A stretch of DNA of 64,000 bases from Streptomyces sp. NBC_01498 (lineage in GTDB: Bacteria; Actinomycetota; Actinomycetes; Streptomycetales; Streptomycetaceae): the NCBI RefSeq assembly GCF_036327775.1, contig NZ_CP109598.1:744001-808000 (forward strand). The letters are read 5' to 3'. The notes under the pieces are model-generated. The model did no database searches, was not told the DNA's origin, and was given only the letters and a program-made list of their open reading frames with translations. Positions 26,001 through 33,498 of this stretch are shown one piece after another (within the stretch, counting starts at the first letter, position 1; every line of letters starts with the position of its first letter). Position numbers and translations under genes: made by a program.

Positions 26001-26550
26001 TCTCACCGGGGTCCGGTCGGTCACCGTCGGCGCGTCCTCGGGCGGTACGGGCGGCACGATCGAGTTCCGCAACGGCTCGCCCACCGGCCCGCTGATGGGT
26101 TCGGTCACCGTCCCGAACACCGGCTCCTGGACGAACTTCGTCTCCCCGACCACCCCACTCCGTCCGGTCGGCGGCACGGTGAAGATGTACGCGGTGTTCC
26201 TGAACCCGGACTGGAAGCCGGACGGCCAGGACGTGCTCTCCGTGGACTGGCTGCGCTTCAACGGCCGGGGCGTCGAGAAGAAGCCCGGCACCACGGTCAC
26301 CGTCACCGCCCCCAGGGCGGAGGGCGCGGCGCCGCTGGTGACGGAGCTGACCGGGACGGTGAAGCTCGCCGGGGGCCGCACCGTGGCCTCGTACAGCTGG
26401 AACTTCGGAGACAACACCCGGCCCACCGGTCAGCAGGGCGCGAGCGCCACCCACACGTACGCGCGGCCCGGCGCGTACACGGCGCACCTCACGGTGACGG
26501 ACGACAAGGGTGACAGGACGACCGGCGAGTTCCCGATCACCGCGAAGTGA
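23035..26550 (+). CDS. Secreted multidomain protein: ThuA-like, glucose/sorbosone dehydrogenase-like, two PKD and a carbohydrate-binding-like domain
   Basis: A 1171-residue exported protein. Domains in order: signal peptide (about 20-45); ThuA-like domain (about 48-275: VRVLVFSKVTNFEHESIP, GGGWVGLHAAS); a PQQ-type glucose/sorbosone dehydrogenase beta-propeller (about 285-735: NVHMAGSLAFDRDGDLYIATG, AEIYAMGLRNAFR, GWPYCIG, FGPDGSLYVIDFG); PKD domain (about 740-820: YAWDFDGDG); a linker rich in Gly/Glu; a beta-sandwich resembling CBM6-like modules (about 975-1080); and a last PKD (about 1085-1171: YSWNFGDNT). It probably binds and oxidises extracellular sugars, the substrate being unknown. The GTG has a GGGAG ribosome site and a LacI-type operator upstream. 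A sugar isomerase-like gene follows. Confidence 0.85.
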   Translation: MSSRPPEQSTPRAGRPRRASTPFTVVLALLALVLGLGVASPPPADAAPVRVLVFSKVTNFEHESIPAGIEGIKKLGAENGFEVEASDDAAVFTDSNLGRFQAIVFNNTNSTPESGDLLNASQRAALQKYVRAGGGWVGLHAASASERDWDWYEGLTGAIFDKHPAVQTGRVKVLDQAHPSTKGLPELWERTEEWYNWRTNPTGKVHTLAQIKVNDGITGLDEGLDHPWSWCQNYDGGRSWFTAGGHDPAAFEEENFLKHLLGGIQWAAGTKPGDCSATKTGSFERTQLATDLSDPYELAVTPDRRVIYIQRTGELRVLDQSTLETTTALDFDYSPKMTEASDGLIGLTLDPDFATNKWLYLLHSDKEKKQLNLSRYTLTGDTVDPASEKLLLEIPTDRDEQRANVHMAGSLAFDRDGDLYIATGDNTDPFGSDNFTPIDERPGRQVFDAQRSAGNTNDLRGKVLRITPEDDGTYSVPEGNLFAPGTAKTRAEIYAMGLRNAFRITTDPKDGALLIGDYGPDSRSADPNRGPEGTVEFNRVPKAANLGWPYCIGANTPFNDFDFATRVSGPKFDCAAPVNESPNNTGLRELPPATPATVPYLYSGSPQFPEVGGGGAPMSGPVYDFDPANTAPTRFPEYFDGKWFNFELGQNWFKTFSVQRHDQSFTDPRFPPAKAGDIQSVNRIFPDMRWNQLFEAEFGPDGSLYVIDFGVGSGAGRTGVPNPGTGIYRVDYVGDGQVPTARITATSDTGPGPRSVKFSSAGSGLPGGQPVTYAWDFDGDGTVDSTKADPSHIYTDKGVFTARLTVTGPDRLSAGAVREITVGNTRPVLTIQQAPDGGMFSLGDTIPFTVKVTDREDGKGEQIDCARVSVEARLGHASVLHPVQTAQGCTGEFTVPASDEHANQDVFYRLSASYRDNGGDSDDGVPALTGTATSNLKSSYREGEFFSETGGEGGGEGGGVTVGERPEASGGKRVIEVEHGDWVAYDPVNLTGVRSVTVGASSGGTGGTIEFRNGSPTGPLMGSVTVPNTGSWTNFVSPTTPLRPVGGTVKMYAVFLNPDWKPDGQDVLSVDWLRFNGRGVEKKPGTTVTVTAPRAEGAAPLVTELTGTVKLAGGRTVASYSWNFGDNTRPTGQQGASATHTYARPGAYTAHLTVTDDKGDRTTGEFPITAK

Positions 26551-26665
26551 CCCGGCACCGCATGTGACGCGGGCGGGCCCTGTCGGCAACACGGCCCGGA
26601 TGCCGACGAGTTGAAGGACAGCGAGAAACAGCGGGACATCGAGAAGCATGGAGAGAAGAGGTCAC

Positions 26666-27553
26666 GTGAGGGCGAACGGCACACGAAGAGCGTTCCTGGG
26701 CACGGCGGTGGCGGGCCTCACCGGGGTGGGGCTTGCCTCGACGGCGGGCACCGCCCGTGCGGCGGAGTCCGGCCGGCACCACGATCCTCGCTGCCGGCGG
26801 CGGATTCCGCGCTCGGGCATCGGCATGCACCTCTACACGATGCGCTCCGTCCTGGAGACGGACTTCGAGGGAACACTGGGGCAGTTGGCGGACATCGGTT
26901 ACGCGACGGTCGGCGTCAGCGGACGGTTCGGCCGCAACGCCACCCAGATCCGGCAGGTGTTGGACGACGTCGGGCTCAAGGCCGTGCTGGAGCACGTCGG
27001 TTACGGCACGGTGGCGGGCACCGGTCTCCAGCAGGCAGTGGCGGACGTGCACACACTGGGCGGCGAGTGGGTCGTCGTACCGAGCCTGCCGACCGAGATG
27101 CACACCCCGGCCGGTTACCGGGAGGCGGCGGCGGCCATGAACCGGGCGGGGCGCGTGGCGCGGGAGTCGGGTCTCGGCCCGGTGCTCTTCCACAACCACG
27201 ACGCGGACCACCGGACGGTGGAGGGCGAGGTGCTGTACGACATCCTGCTCAACGAGACCGACCCGGAGTACGTCGGCTTCGAGCTGGACCTCTACTGGGC
27301 CGCGAAGGGCGGGGCGGACCCGCGCAGTCTGTTCGTGGACGAGGGCCCGCGCTTCCCGGCGCTGCACGTCAAGGACATGGCCGCGAACGGTGACTTCGCG
27401 GACGTCGGATCAGGCGTCCTGGACTTCGCGGAGATGTTCGAGACGGCACACCGGGGCGGCGTACGGCAGTGGCTGGTCGAGCACGACGCGCCGAAGGACC
27501 CGATGGCCACGGCCCGCAACAGCCACCGCCATCTGTCGCGGCTGCGGTTCTGA
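26666..27553 (+). CDS. Tat-exported sugar phosphate isomerase/epimerase-like protein
   Basis: A xylose-isomerase-like TIM-barrel protein of 295 residues. The N-terminus carries a twin-Arg signal (TRRAFLG followed by a hydrophobic run ending ARAAE). Barrel motifs include GIGMHLYTMRSVLETDFEG, VLFHNHDADH, GFELDLYWAAKGG, PALHVKDMA and WLVEHDAPKDP; the Glu/Asp/His residues would hold a metal. GTG 26666 has AGAAGAGG just upstream; an ATG 18 nt earlier is the alternative. It lies 115 bp after the ThuA-type gene and ends in a strong terminator, so they may form one unit handling oxidised sugars outside the cytoplasm. Substrate unknown. Confidence 0.8.
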   Translation: MRANGTRRAFLGTAVAGLTGVGLASTAGTARAAESGRHHDPRCRRRIPRSGIGMHLYTMRSVLETDFEGTLGQLADIGYATVGVSGRFGRNATQIRQVLDDVGLKAVLEHVGYGTVAGTGLQQAVADVHTLGGEWVVVPSLPTEMHTPAGYREAAAAMNRAGRVARESGLGPVLFHNHDADHRTVEGEVLYDILLNETDPEYVGFELDLYWAAKGGADPRSLFVDEGPRFPALHVKDMAANGDFADVGSGVLDFAEMFETAHRGGVRQWLVEHDAPKDPMATARNSHRHLSRLRF

Positions 27554-27571
27554 GACACGTACGCGGACACG

Positions 27572-27615
27572 CGCCGCACCCCCGGCGGGCCCTGAGGCCC
27601 GCCGGGGGTGCGGCG
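27572..27615 (+). terminator. 20-bp perfect terminator hairpin
   Basis: Positions 27572-27591 pair without mismatch with 27596-27615 around CTGA, beginning 18 nt after the isomerase-like gene. This is one of the strongest hairpins in the window and ends the ThuA/isomerase unit. Confidence 0.85.
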
Positions 27616-27629
27616 TTGCCGGGGCGGGC

Positions 27630-27841
27630 GGGCGAACGACAGGCAGACGTTCCCCGTGACCCGGTGGGCCGGCTCCCCCGCCCAGGCAGCCTCCGCCTCG
27701 GTCGGGCTCCAGCCAACCCGCAGGATTCCGGGACCAGTTGACCGAACGGTCGGCGCTCCCGCGGATCTCCGCCAGAACACGGGCACACGCGTCGAGGTCG
27801 GAGGCCGTACGGCGCCTCGCCCGGATACGTCGCTCGCTCAC
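27630..27841 (-). pseudogene. Remnant of a GNAT-family acetyltransferase gene
   Basis: Reading from GTG 27841 on the minus strand gives RRRTASDLDACARVLAEIR and SVNWSRNPAGWLEP, the typical start of a GNAT domain. The frame is then lost, and after a one-base shift near 27710 it continues as EAEAAWAGEPAHRVTGNVCL, the expected next strand and turn (normally WVA...GRVVGHVCLS). The similarity stops near 27630, next to the terminator of the neighbouring gene, so the C-terminal two thirds, including the acetyl-CoA loop, are missing. The fragment is both frameshifted and truncated. Confidence 0.65.
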
Positions 27842-27871
27842 CGGCCCGACCGACCACAGCGCCCACGCGGC

Positions 27872-27903
27872 GGCGCCGGACGGCCCTCGGCCCGTCCGGC
27901 GCC
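27872..27903 (-). terminator. Hairpin after the ABC transporter operon
   Basis: GGCGCCGGACGG (27872-27883) pairs perfectly with CCGTCCGGCGCC (27892-27903), 48 nt downstream of the ATPase stop on the minus strand. Confidence 0.65.
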
Positions 27904-27951
27904 CACCGATCCCGCGCGGCTCTCGCTCCTCCCCCGCCCGTGCCCCCGCGC

Positions 27952-28878
27952 TCAGTCCTCCGAGGACGCCGCTCCCAGCAGTTCCCGGATGTGCGTCGTC
28001 GCCTCGCGGAACTCGGACCGGGCCAGCGTCTCGACGTAGTCCCGCTCCGGCGGCAGCCCGACGTCGATGATCTCCGTGATCGTGCCGGGCCGGGGGCTCA
28101 TCACCACCACCCGGTTCGCCAGATAGACCGCCTCCGAGATGGAGTGCGTGACCAGCAGGACGGTCGTGCCGGTCTCCCGCCAGATGCGGTTCAGCTCCAT
28201 GTTCATCTGCTCACGCGTCAGCGCGTCCAGCGCGCCGAACGGTTCGTCCATGAGCAGCACGGGCGGCTGGTGCAGCAACGCCCGGCAGAGCGCCACCCGT
28301 TGCTGCATCCCGCCGGACAACTCGTGCGGGTAGGCGTCCTCGAAGCCCCCGAGTCCGGTCATCCGGATGAGTTCGTCTGCGCGTCGGCCCGCGAGCGCGC
28401 CGGGCATCCGGCGCATCTCGGCCTGGAGCAGGATGTTGCGCCGGGCGCTGCGCCACTCCAGCAGGGCGGCCCGCTGGAAGACGTAACCGATGTCCGGGCG
28501 CGGCCCGTCGACGCGCTCGCCGTGCAGCCGTACGTCACCGCTGGACGCCTTCAGCAGTCCGGCGACCAGTTTCAGCAGGGTCGACTTGCCGCACCCCGAG
28601 GGGCCGACGATCGCCACGAATTCGCCCATCGGCACATCGAGCGACACCTCGCGCAGGGCGGTGACGTCGCGGTCCTTCGTACGGAACCGGACGGCCACGT
28701 CGCGCAGGGAGACCGCCGCCCCGCTTCCGGCGCGGGCGCCGCCCGCCGTGCCGCCGTCCTTGCCGAGGCTGGTCCCGCTCACGCGCCGTTCTCCCTGCTC
28801 TCCGCGCACTCCCCGCTCTCCCTCCCCTCCTTGCTCTCCCCGCTCCGTCTGGTCCCGGAGAGTCGCGTCCCTGGGCAT
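27952..28878 (-). CDS. ABC transporter ATP-binding protein (nitrate/sulfonate/taurine type)
   Basis: A 308-residue ATPase. Walker A is GPSGCGKST, the Q-loop is YVFQ, the signature is LSGGMQQR and Walker B is VLLMDEPFGALD, followed by the switch His in LLVTHSISEA; the whole resembles SsuB/TauB/ThiZ-type subunits. The first 50 or so residues are an unusual low-complexity Gly/Glu/Arg segment before the domain starts at VSLRDVAVRF. ATG 28878 has AAGGGA 6 nt upstream; an ATG two codons earlier overlaps the upstream stop. It is last in a minus-strand operon of permease, binding protein and ATPase under a LacI-type operator. Confidence 0.9.
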   Translation of the reverse strand: MPRDATLRDQTERGEQGGEGERGVRGEQGERRVSGTSLGKDGGTAGGARAGSGAAVSLRDVAVRFRTKDRDVTALREVSLDVPMGEFVAIVGPSGCGKSTLLKLVAGLLKASSGDVRLHGERVDGPRPDIGYVFQRAALLEWRSARRNILLQAEMRRMPGALAGRRADELIRMTGLGGFEDAYPHELSGGMQQRVALCRALLHQPPVLLMDEPFGALDALTREQMNMELNRIWRETGTTVLLVTHSISEAVYLANRVVVMSPRPGTITEIIDVGLPPERDYVETLARSEFREATTHIRELLGAASSED

Positions 28879-28880
28879 CG

Positions 28881-29897
28881 TCATCCCTTCAGCGCGGAGC
28901 TGTCCCAGTAGTCCGACGGCGCCTTCGGGTTCTTCACCAGACCGGCCTCGGCGAAGACGTCGATGGTCTCCTGCCAGTCGGCCTCGGTGTTGAGCCCGGG
29001 TGCCCGGCCCTTCGTGGCCTCGGTGTGCAGCAGCGTCATCGTCGTCGCGAACTGCTCGGTCAGTACGGCCTTCGGCGGCAGTTGCTCGGACGCGCCCTCC
29101 ATCGCGGCCACCGCCGGCTCCGGCGCCTTCTCGGCCGCCGCCCACGCCTCGCTGACGGCCGCGGCCATCCGCTTGGTGAGTTCGGGGTCGGAGCCGAGGA
29201 TCTTCTGGCCGGCGATCAGGCCGTTGGAGTAGAAGTTGAGCCCGTGCTCCGAGAAGCGCAGATACGCCACGTCCTTCTTGGCCTTGTCCGCCATGGTCGG
29301 GCCCTGGTCGCTGGCGTAGCCGAGCAGCGCGTCCGTCTTGCCGGAGATGACCGCCGCGATCTTGCCCGCCGGGTCGGTGTTCTGGATCTTGACGTCCGAC
29401 AGCGAGAGGTTGTTCTTCTGGAGGAAGATCGGGAACGTCTTGCTGAGCGCGTCACCCGCCGTACCCGCGATCGTCCGGCCCTTGATGTCGGCGGGTGTGC
29501 TGATGTCCTGGTCGGCGAAGAACTGCACGGACGACGGTGTCGTCTGAAGCATCACACCGAGGCTCTTGACGTTGACGCCCTGGTCGACGCCGCTGATCAC
29601 GGCGGGGGTGTCCGCCCAGCCGAAGTCGGTCTGCCCGGCCGCGGTGGCCTGGACGGTCTTCTGCGATCCCTGGCCGGCCCGGATCTCCAGGTCGATGCCG
29701 TGCTTCTCGAAGATCTTCTCCTCGACGCCGTAGTAGAACGGCGCGTGTTCGCCGTACGGGTACCAGTTGAGCGTCAGCGTCACCTTGTCGAGCTTCTCGC
29801 CGGAGTCGCTGGTGGTGGTCCCGCCGCCGTCCTCGCCGCAGGCGGTGGCGACCAGGAGGAGCGGTACGAGGCCGATCAGGAGTCTGCGGGGGTGCAT
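28881..29897 (-). CDS. ABC transporter substrate-binding lipoprotein (NMT1/THI5/SsuA-like)
   Basis: A 338-residue solute-binding protein with a lipoprotein signal (LLVATAC). The segments LTLNWYPYGEHAPFYYG, AGQGSQKTVQATAAGQTDFG and TPADIKGRTIAGT are typical of the NMT1/THI5-like family, which binds thiamin-pyrimidine precursors, sulfonates or aromatic compounds. The ligand is open; thiamin-pyrimidine binding is possible, but a LacI-type operator instead of a TPP riboswitch argues against a pure vitamin role. The ATG has GAAGGG 6 nt upstream. The true start lies inside a much longer open frame whose upstream part is low-complexity. Confidence 0.88.
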   Translation of the reverse strand: MHPRRLLIGLVPLLLVATACGEDGGGTTTSDSGEKLDKVTLTLNWYPYGEHAPFYYGVEEKIFEKHGIDLEIRAGQGSQKTVQATAAGQTDFGWADTPAVISGVDQGVNVKSLGVMLQTTPSSVQFFADQDISTPADIKGRTIAGTAGDALSKTFPIFLQKNNLSLSDVKIQNTDPAGKIAAVISGKTDALLGYASDQGPTMADKAKKDVAYLRFSEHGLNFYSNGLIAGQKILGSDPELTKRMAAAVSEAWAAAEKAPEPAVAAMEGASEQLPPKAVLTEQFATTMTLLHTEATKGRAPGLNTEADWQETIDVFAEAGLVKNPKAPSDYWDSSALKG

Positions 29898-30148
29898 GGC
29901 TGGCCCTTCTCGGAGGAGAGGTCTCATCGGAACGGGGTCGTGCCGTGGGAGCGGAGGAGTCGTGGCGCGGGCGTCGGACGCGATGGTGCGGTGGGCGTCG
30001 GGTCGGGCGGGGTGCCGTGGGGGTCGTGCGGTGGGGGCCGTGCGCGGTGGTGCCGCCGGGGTGCGGCGGGGTGGTGCCGTCCGGACCGGGGGCGTGGCGG
30101 GGTCGTACCGGCCGGACGCGGGCGTACGCGGCGGACTCCGCCGATCTG

Positions 30149-31012
30149 TCAGAACGAGGTCGTGACGTTGGTGTCCCGGCGGCTCGCGTGCCAGGGCAGA
30201 AGCAGTTTCTCGGCGATCTCGACCAGCACGAACAGCACCACACCGATCAGTGACATGACAAGCAGTCCCGCGAAGAGCATCGGGGTGTCGAGATTGCCGT
30301 TGGCCTGGAGGATCACGTATCCCAGCCCCTCGTTGGCGCCGACGAACTCGCCCACGACCGCGCCCGTCACGGCGAGCGTGACCGCGACCTTGAGGCCCGA
30401 GAACAGATGCGGCAACGAGGCGGGGAAGCGGATCTTGGCGAATGTCTGCCAGGGCTTGGCGCCCATCGTCGCGGAGAGCTGGAGCATCTCCGGGTCGACC
30501 GCCTTGAGGCCGGTGACCATGGAGATCACCACCGGGAAGAAGGCGATGAGCACCGCGATCAGGACCTTCGGCGTGATGCCGAAACCGAGCCAGACGACGA
30601 ACAGCGGCGCGATGGCGATCTTCGGTACGACCTGGGCGAAGAGCAGGATCGGGTAGAGGGTCTTCTCCACGGTCGACGAGTAGACCATCACGACCGCCGC
30701 GAGGATGCCGACGACGACCGCGATGGCGAAGCCGAGCAGAGTCTCGTACGTGGTCACCCAGGTGTGTTCCCAGAGGTAACTCGTCTTGCCCGTCAGCACG
30801 TCGAGGGTCGCTCCGGGCGACGGGACGAGATACGGCTCGACCAGTTCGGCGGCGGCGATCGCCCACCACACGACGAAGCAGCCGAGGAGCAGCGCGACGG
30901 GCCGCCAACTGGTCTCGACGGCCTTGCCGAACCGTTCCCCGGCTCCCGGCCCGGTGCGCGCGGCGACTCCCGCGATCTCCTTGGCCGGTCCCGGTACGAC
31001 GCTCTGGCTCAC
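30149..31012 (-). CDS. ABC transporter permease (SsuC/TauC type)
   Basis: A 287-residue inner-membrane protein with about six hydrophobic segments (VALLLGCFVVWWAIAA, TLLGFAIAVVVGILAAVV, IAIAPLFVVWLGFG, VLIAVLIAFFPVVISMV, VAVTLAVTGAVVGEF, MLFAGLLVMSLIGVVLFV). The cytoplasmic EAA-like loop is at SATMGAKPWQTFAKIRFP. The GTG has a GAGGAG ribosome site. It is the first gene of the importer operon, 251 bp upstream of the binding-protein gene; that gap (29898-30148) is G-rich low-complexity sequence with no gene. A LacI-type operator lies 107 bp upstream of the start. Confidence 0.9.
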   Translation of the reverse strand: MSQSVVPGPAKEIAGVAARTGPGAGERFGKAVETSWRPVALLLGCFVVWWAIAAAELVEPYLVPSPGATLDVLTGKTSYLWEHTWVTTYETLLGFAIAVVVGILAAVVMVYSSTVEKTLYPILLFAQVVPKIAIAPLFVVWLGFGITPKVLIAVLIAFFPVVISMVTGLKAVDPEMLQLSATMGAKPWQTFAKIRFPASLPHLFSGLKVAVTLAVTGAVVGEFVGANEGLGYVILQANGNLDTPMLFAGLLVMSLIGVVLFVLVEIAEKLLLPWHASRRDTNVTTSF

Positions 31013-31105
31013 AGTGAACTCCTCGGGAATCAGGAGCGGTTACGAGGCCCTGTCCGATCCTCCGCCGTGACCGGTGGCTGTACCGGCCGCCTTGCGGCCC
31101 CACCG

Positions 31106-31132
31106 GAGAAGCGCTTTCAGAAAGCGCTTTCT
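31106..31132. promoter_or_regulatory. Double LacI-type operator between the importer operon and lacI
   Basis: A perfect AGAAAGCGCTTTCT (31119-31132) is preceded directly by a near copy, GAGAAGCGCTTTCAG (31106-31120). The full site is identical to that at 22985-22998. Its place between the divergent permease and LacI genes suits control of both. Confidence 0.8.
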
Positions 31133-31242
31133 GGTAAGGTGATCGCCACGCTAATGACTGCTCGTCCGAACGGTCAATAGGTCGTCCGGAAGTTTCCGGG
31201 CCCCGCCGGGGGCCCTGCCGCCACCGCGACTCGGGGGCCGAC

Positions 31243-32301
31243 TTGAGTGAACGGGAAGCACGGACGCATGTGACGCTCGACGTCGTGGCCCGCCACGCGG
31301 GGGTCTCCCTGGCGACCGCCTCCAGAGCGCTGAACGGGACGACGCGGGTGCGGGACGAACTGCGCGACCGGGTGCGGGCGGCGGCGGATCTGCTCGGCTA
31401 CATCCCCAACGCGCACGCCCAGGCACTGGCCAGTTCGTCGAGCAAGACCGTCGGGATGATCTGCCACGACGTGGGCGACCCGTACTTCGCGGCGATCGCC
31501 GACGGGGTGATGCGGGCGGCGGCCGAGCAGGACGTGATGGTCATGCTGGCGAGTACGTTCCGCGAACCGGCGCGGGAGATCGCGTACGTCTCCATGCTGC
31601 GGGCCCAGCGCGCCCGCGCGATTCTGCTGATCGGCTCGGGCTTCCAGGACCGCACCTGGGAACGGGCGTTGGGCGCCGAGCTGGACCCGTACATCCGCGC
31701 GGGCGGGCGGGTCGCCGTCGTCAGCCGCCACCGCAGTCTGCGCGCCGACGCCGTCCTGCCCGAGAACCGGGCGGGCGCGGCGGCGCTCGCCCGCGCGCTG
31801 CTGGCGCTCGGCCACCGGCGGTTCGCGGTTCTCAGCGGGCCGCCCGAACTGACCACCGTCGCCGACCGGTTGGCGGGCTTCCGGGAAGGGCTCGCCGAGG
31901 CGGGGATCGCGCTCGGCCGTGACGCGGTCGTAGAAGGCGCTTTCACCCGGGACGGCGGTTATGCCGCCGCCCGCGAACTCCTCACCCGGCCGGTCCGCCC
32001 CACCTGTGTCTTCGCGGTGACCGATGTGATGGCGGTGGGCGCGCTCGCCGCGTTCCGGGAGGCGGGTGTGGGCGTGCCCGCCGACATCTCGCTCGCGGGC
32101 TTCGACGACATCCCGCTCGTACGGGAGTTGACTCCCCCGCTCACCACCGTCGCCCTGCCGCTGACCACCATGGGCCGGCACGCCATCTCGCTGGCGCTGC
32201 GTGAGCCGCACGGGCAGCGCTCACGCGTACTGCGGGTGGGCGGCGAGGTGGTGCTGCGTGCCAGCACGGGGCCACCGCCGGTCGGTGGGACCGACGGCTG
32301 A
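31243..32301 (+). CDS. LacI-family transcriptional regulator
   Basis: A 352-residue LacI regulator. The HTH/hinge is at residues 10-60 (VTLDVVARHAGVSLATASR, ALNGTTRVRDELRDRV, LGYIPNAHAQALAS) and the periplasmic-binding-like effector domain follows (TVGMICHDVGDPYFAAIADG, RFAVLSGP, VFAVTDVMAVGAL, VSLAGFDDIPL-like end). The likely start is the TTG at 31243 with GGGGG upstream; GTG 31270 is possible. It is divergent from the importer operon and next to two operator copies; a third copy lies before the secreted ThuA-type gene, so it should be the local repressor of a sugar-related regulon. Effector unknown. Confidence 0.9.
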   Translation: MSEREARTHVTLDVVARHAGVSLATASRALNGTTRVRDELRDRVRAAADLLGYIPNAHAQALASSSSKTVGMICHDVGDPYFAAIADGVMRAAAEQDVMVMLASTFREPAREIAYVSMLRAQRARAILLIGSGFQDRTWERALGAELDPYIRAGGRVAVVSRHRSLRADAVLPENRAGAAALARALLALGHRRFAVLSGPPELTTVADRLAGFREGLAEAGIALGRDAVVEGAFTRDGGYAAARELLTRPVRPTCVFAVTDVMAVGALAAFREAGVGVPADISLAGFDDIPLVRELTPPLTTVALPLTTMGRHAISLALREPHGQRSRVLRVGGEVVLRASTGPPPVGGTDG

Positions 32302-32438
32302 GGGGTGTGCCGACGGGGCGAACCGCCTTTCTTTTCGCGCGTGTCGCACCGCGCGGGTCGTCCCCTCGTCACCACCGCGCTCGCCCGTCACCACGCTCGC
32401 TCAGGCCCGCCGCGTCTGCTCAGCTCCGTGTCCGCTCA

Positions 32439-33140
32439 TCACCGCGCCCCCTCGTCCGGGCCGGCTCCGCTGGCGACGGCGGGTTCCGGCTGCTCGCCGG
32501 GCATGCCGACGGGTTCCGGTGGTTCGCCGGGCGCGCCGACCGGCTCCGGTGGCTGCCCCTCCGGGACGGCGGTGAGCAGATGCTGGACCAGCGTCACCAG
32601 CGTACGGATGCCCGAACTGGCGATCCGCGCGTCGCACATCACGACGGGCACCTCCGGCCGGAGGTCGATCGCGGCCCGGACCTCCTCCGGGTCGTAACGG
32701 AACCCGCCGTCGAACTCGTTGACGGCCACGACGAATCCGATCCCGCGCTTCTCGAAGAAGTCCACGGCCGAGAAGCAGTGCTCCAGCCGCCGGGTGTCGG
32801 CGAGGACGACCGCGCCGAGCGCGCCCCGGCAGAGTTCGTCCCACATGAACCAGAAACGCTCCTGCCCGGGGGTGCCGAACAGATAGAGCACATGCCGCGC
32901 GTCCAGCGTCATACGGCCGAAGTCCATGGCGACCGTGGTCGACGTCTTCTGCTCGACACCCGTCACATCGTCCGTCGCCGTACCGACCTGGGTCAGCAAC
33001 TCCTCGGTGCTCAGCGGGACGATCTCGCTGACCGATCCCACAAAGGTTGTCTTCCCCACCCCGAATCCACCGGCGATCAGCACCTTCAGGGCGGTGGGGA
33101 AGGCGACGGGCCCGGAGTCAGAGTTGTCGTCGTAGACCAT
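32439..33140 (-). CDS. cvnD: Conservon GTP/ATP-binding protein CvnD
   Basis: A 233-residue Ras-like P-loop protein, the fourth gene of a conservon. The P-loop is GGFGVGKTT, switch/G3-like is LYLFGTPGQERFWFMW and a G4-like motif is VVAVNEFDGG. A Pro/Glu/Gly-rich tail with repeated PPEPVG units follows from about residue 195. Its ATG lies 23 nt inside cvnC, with GAAGG upstream. In known conservons CvnA-D form a membrane-associated complex likened to eukaryotic G-protein signalling and influence development and secondary metabolism; which conservon this corresponds to is not determined. Confidence 0.92.
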   Translation of the reverse strand: MVYDDNSDSGPVAFPTALKVLIAGGFGVGKTTFVGSVSEIVPLSTEELLTQVGTATDDVTGVEQKTSTTVAMDFGRMTLDARHVLYLFGTPGQERFWFMWDELCRGALGAVVLADTRRLEHCFSAVDFFEKRGIGFVVAVNEFDGGFRYDPEEVRAAIDLRPEVPVVMCDARIASSGIRTLVTLVQHLLTAVPEGQPPEPVGAPGEPPEPVGMPGEQPEPAVASGAGPDEGAR

Positions 33141-33498
33141 CGAGTACTGCCTTCAGGAGGGAACAGTCGCCGGGATTGTCGAAAAGGTGCGGCGGCCGGA
33201 CGGTGACCGCGCCGCTGTCCATCAGATCGGAGAGCAGGATCTTCGTGACCACGGCGGGCAGCCGCAGACGTCCGGCGATCTCCGCCACCGACATCGGCCC
33301 CTGGCAGAGGCCGAGCGCCTGGCTGTGCTCGGGGCCGAAGTACATCCGGCTGGCCGCGCCCGTGGCCATGACCAGCGACATCAGATCCAGCTCGGTCGTC
33401 GGACGGGTCCGCCCGCCGCTGACGGTGTACGGGCGGATCAGCCGGCCCGCCGCGTCGTCCAGCCAGGGCCCGTCCCGCAGAAGCCGCACGCCGCTCAC
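33118..33498 (-). CDS. cvnC: Conservon DUF742 protein CvnC
   Basis: A 126-residue DUF742 protein: RLIRPYTVSGGRTRPTTELD followed by a winged-helix-like segment (LCQGPMSVAEIAGRLRLPAVVTKILLSDLMDSGAVTV, given here in outline only) and PHLFDNPGDCSLLKAVLDGL at the C-terminus. The GTG start overlaps the cvnB stop (GTGA), which fixes it within a much longer open frame. It is the usual third member of the cvnABCD order. Confidence 0.9.
   Translation of the reverse strand: MSGVRLLRDGPWLDDAAGRLIRPYTVSGGRTRPTTELDLMSLVMATGAASRMYFGPEHSQALGLCQGPMSVAEIAGRLRLPAVVTKILLSDLMDSGAVTVRPPHLFDNPGDCSLLKAVLDGLRRQL

Noticed and set aside
23395..26649. A 1084-codon minus-strand frame opposite the ThuA-type gene
   Set aside because: Antisense shadow of a gene with signal peptide and several recognised domains; no ribosome site or motif of its own.
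28881..31103. A 740-codon minus-strand frame containing the binding-protein gene
   Set aside because: The lipoprotein signal and ribosome site place the true start at 29897; upstream of it the frame is low-complexity or a shadow of the permease gene.
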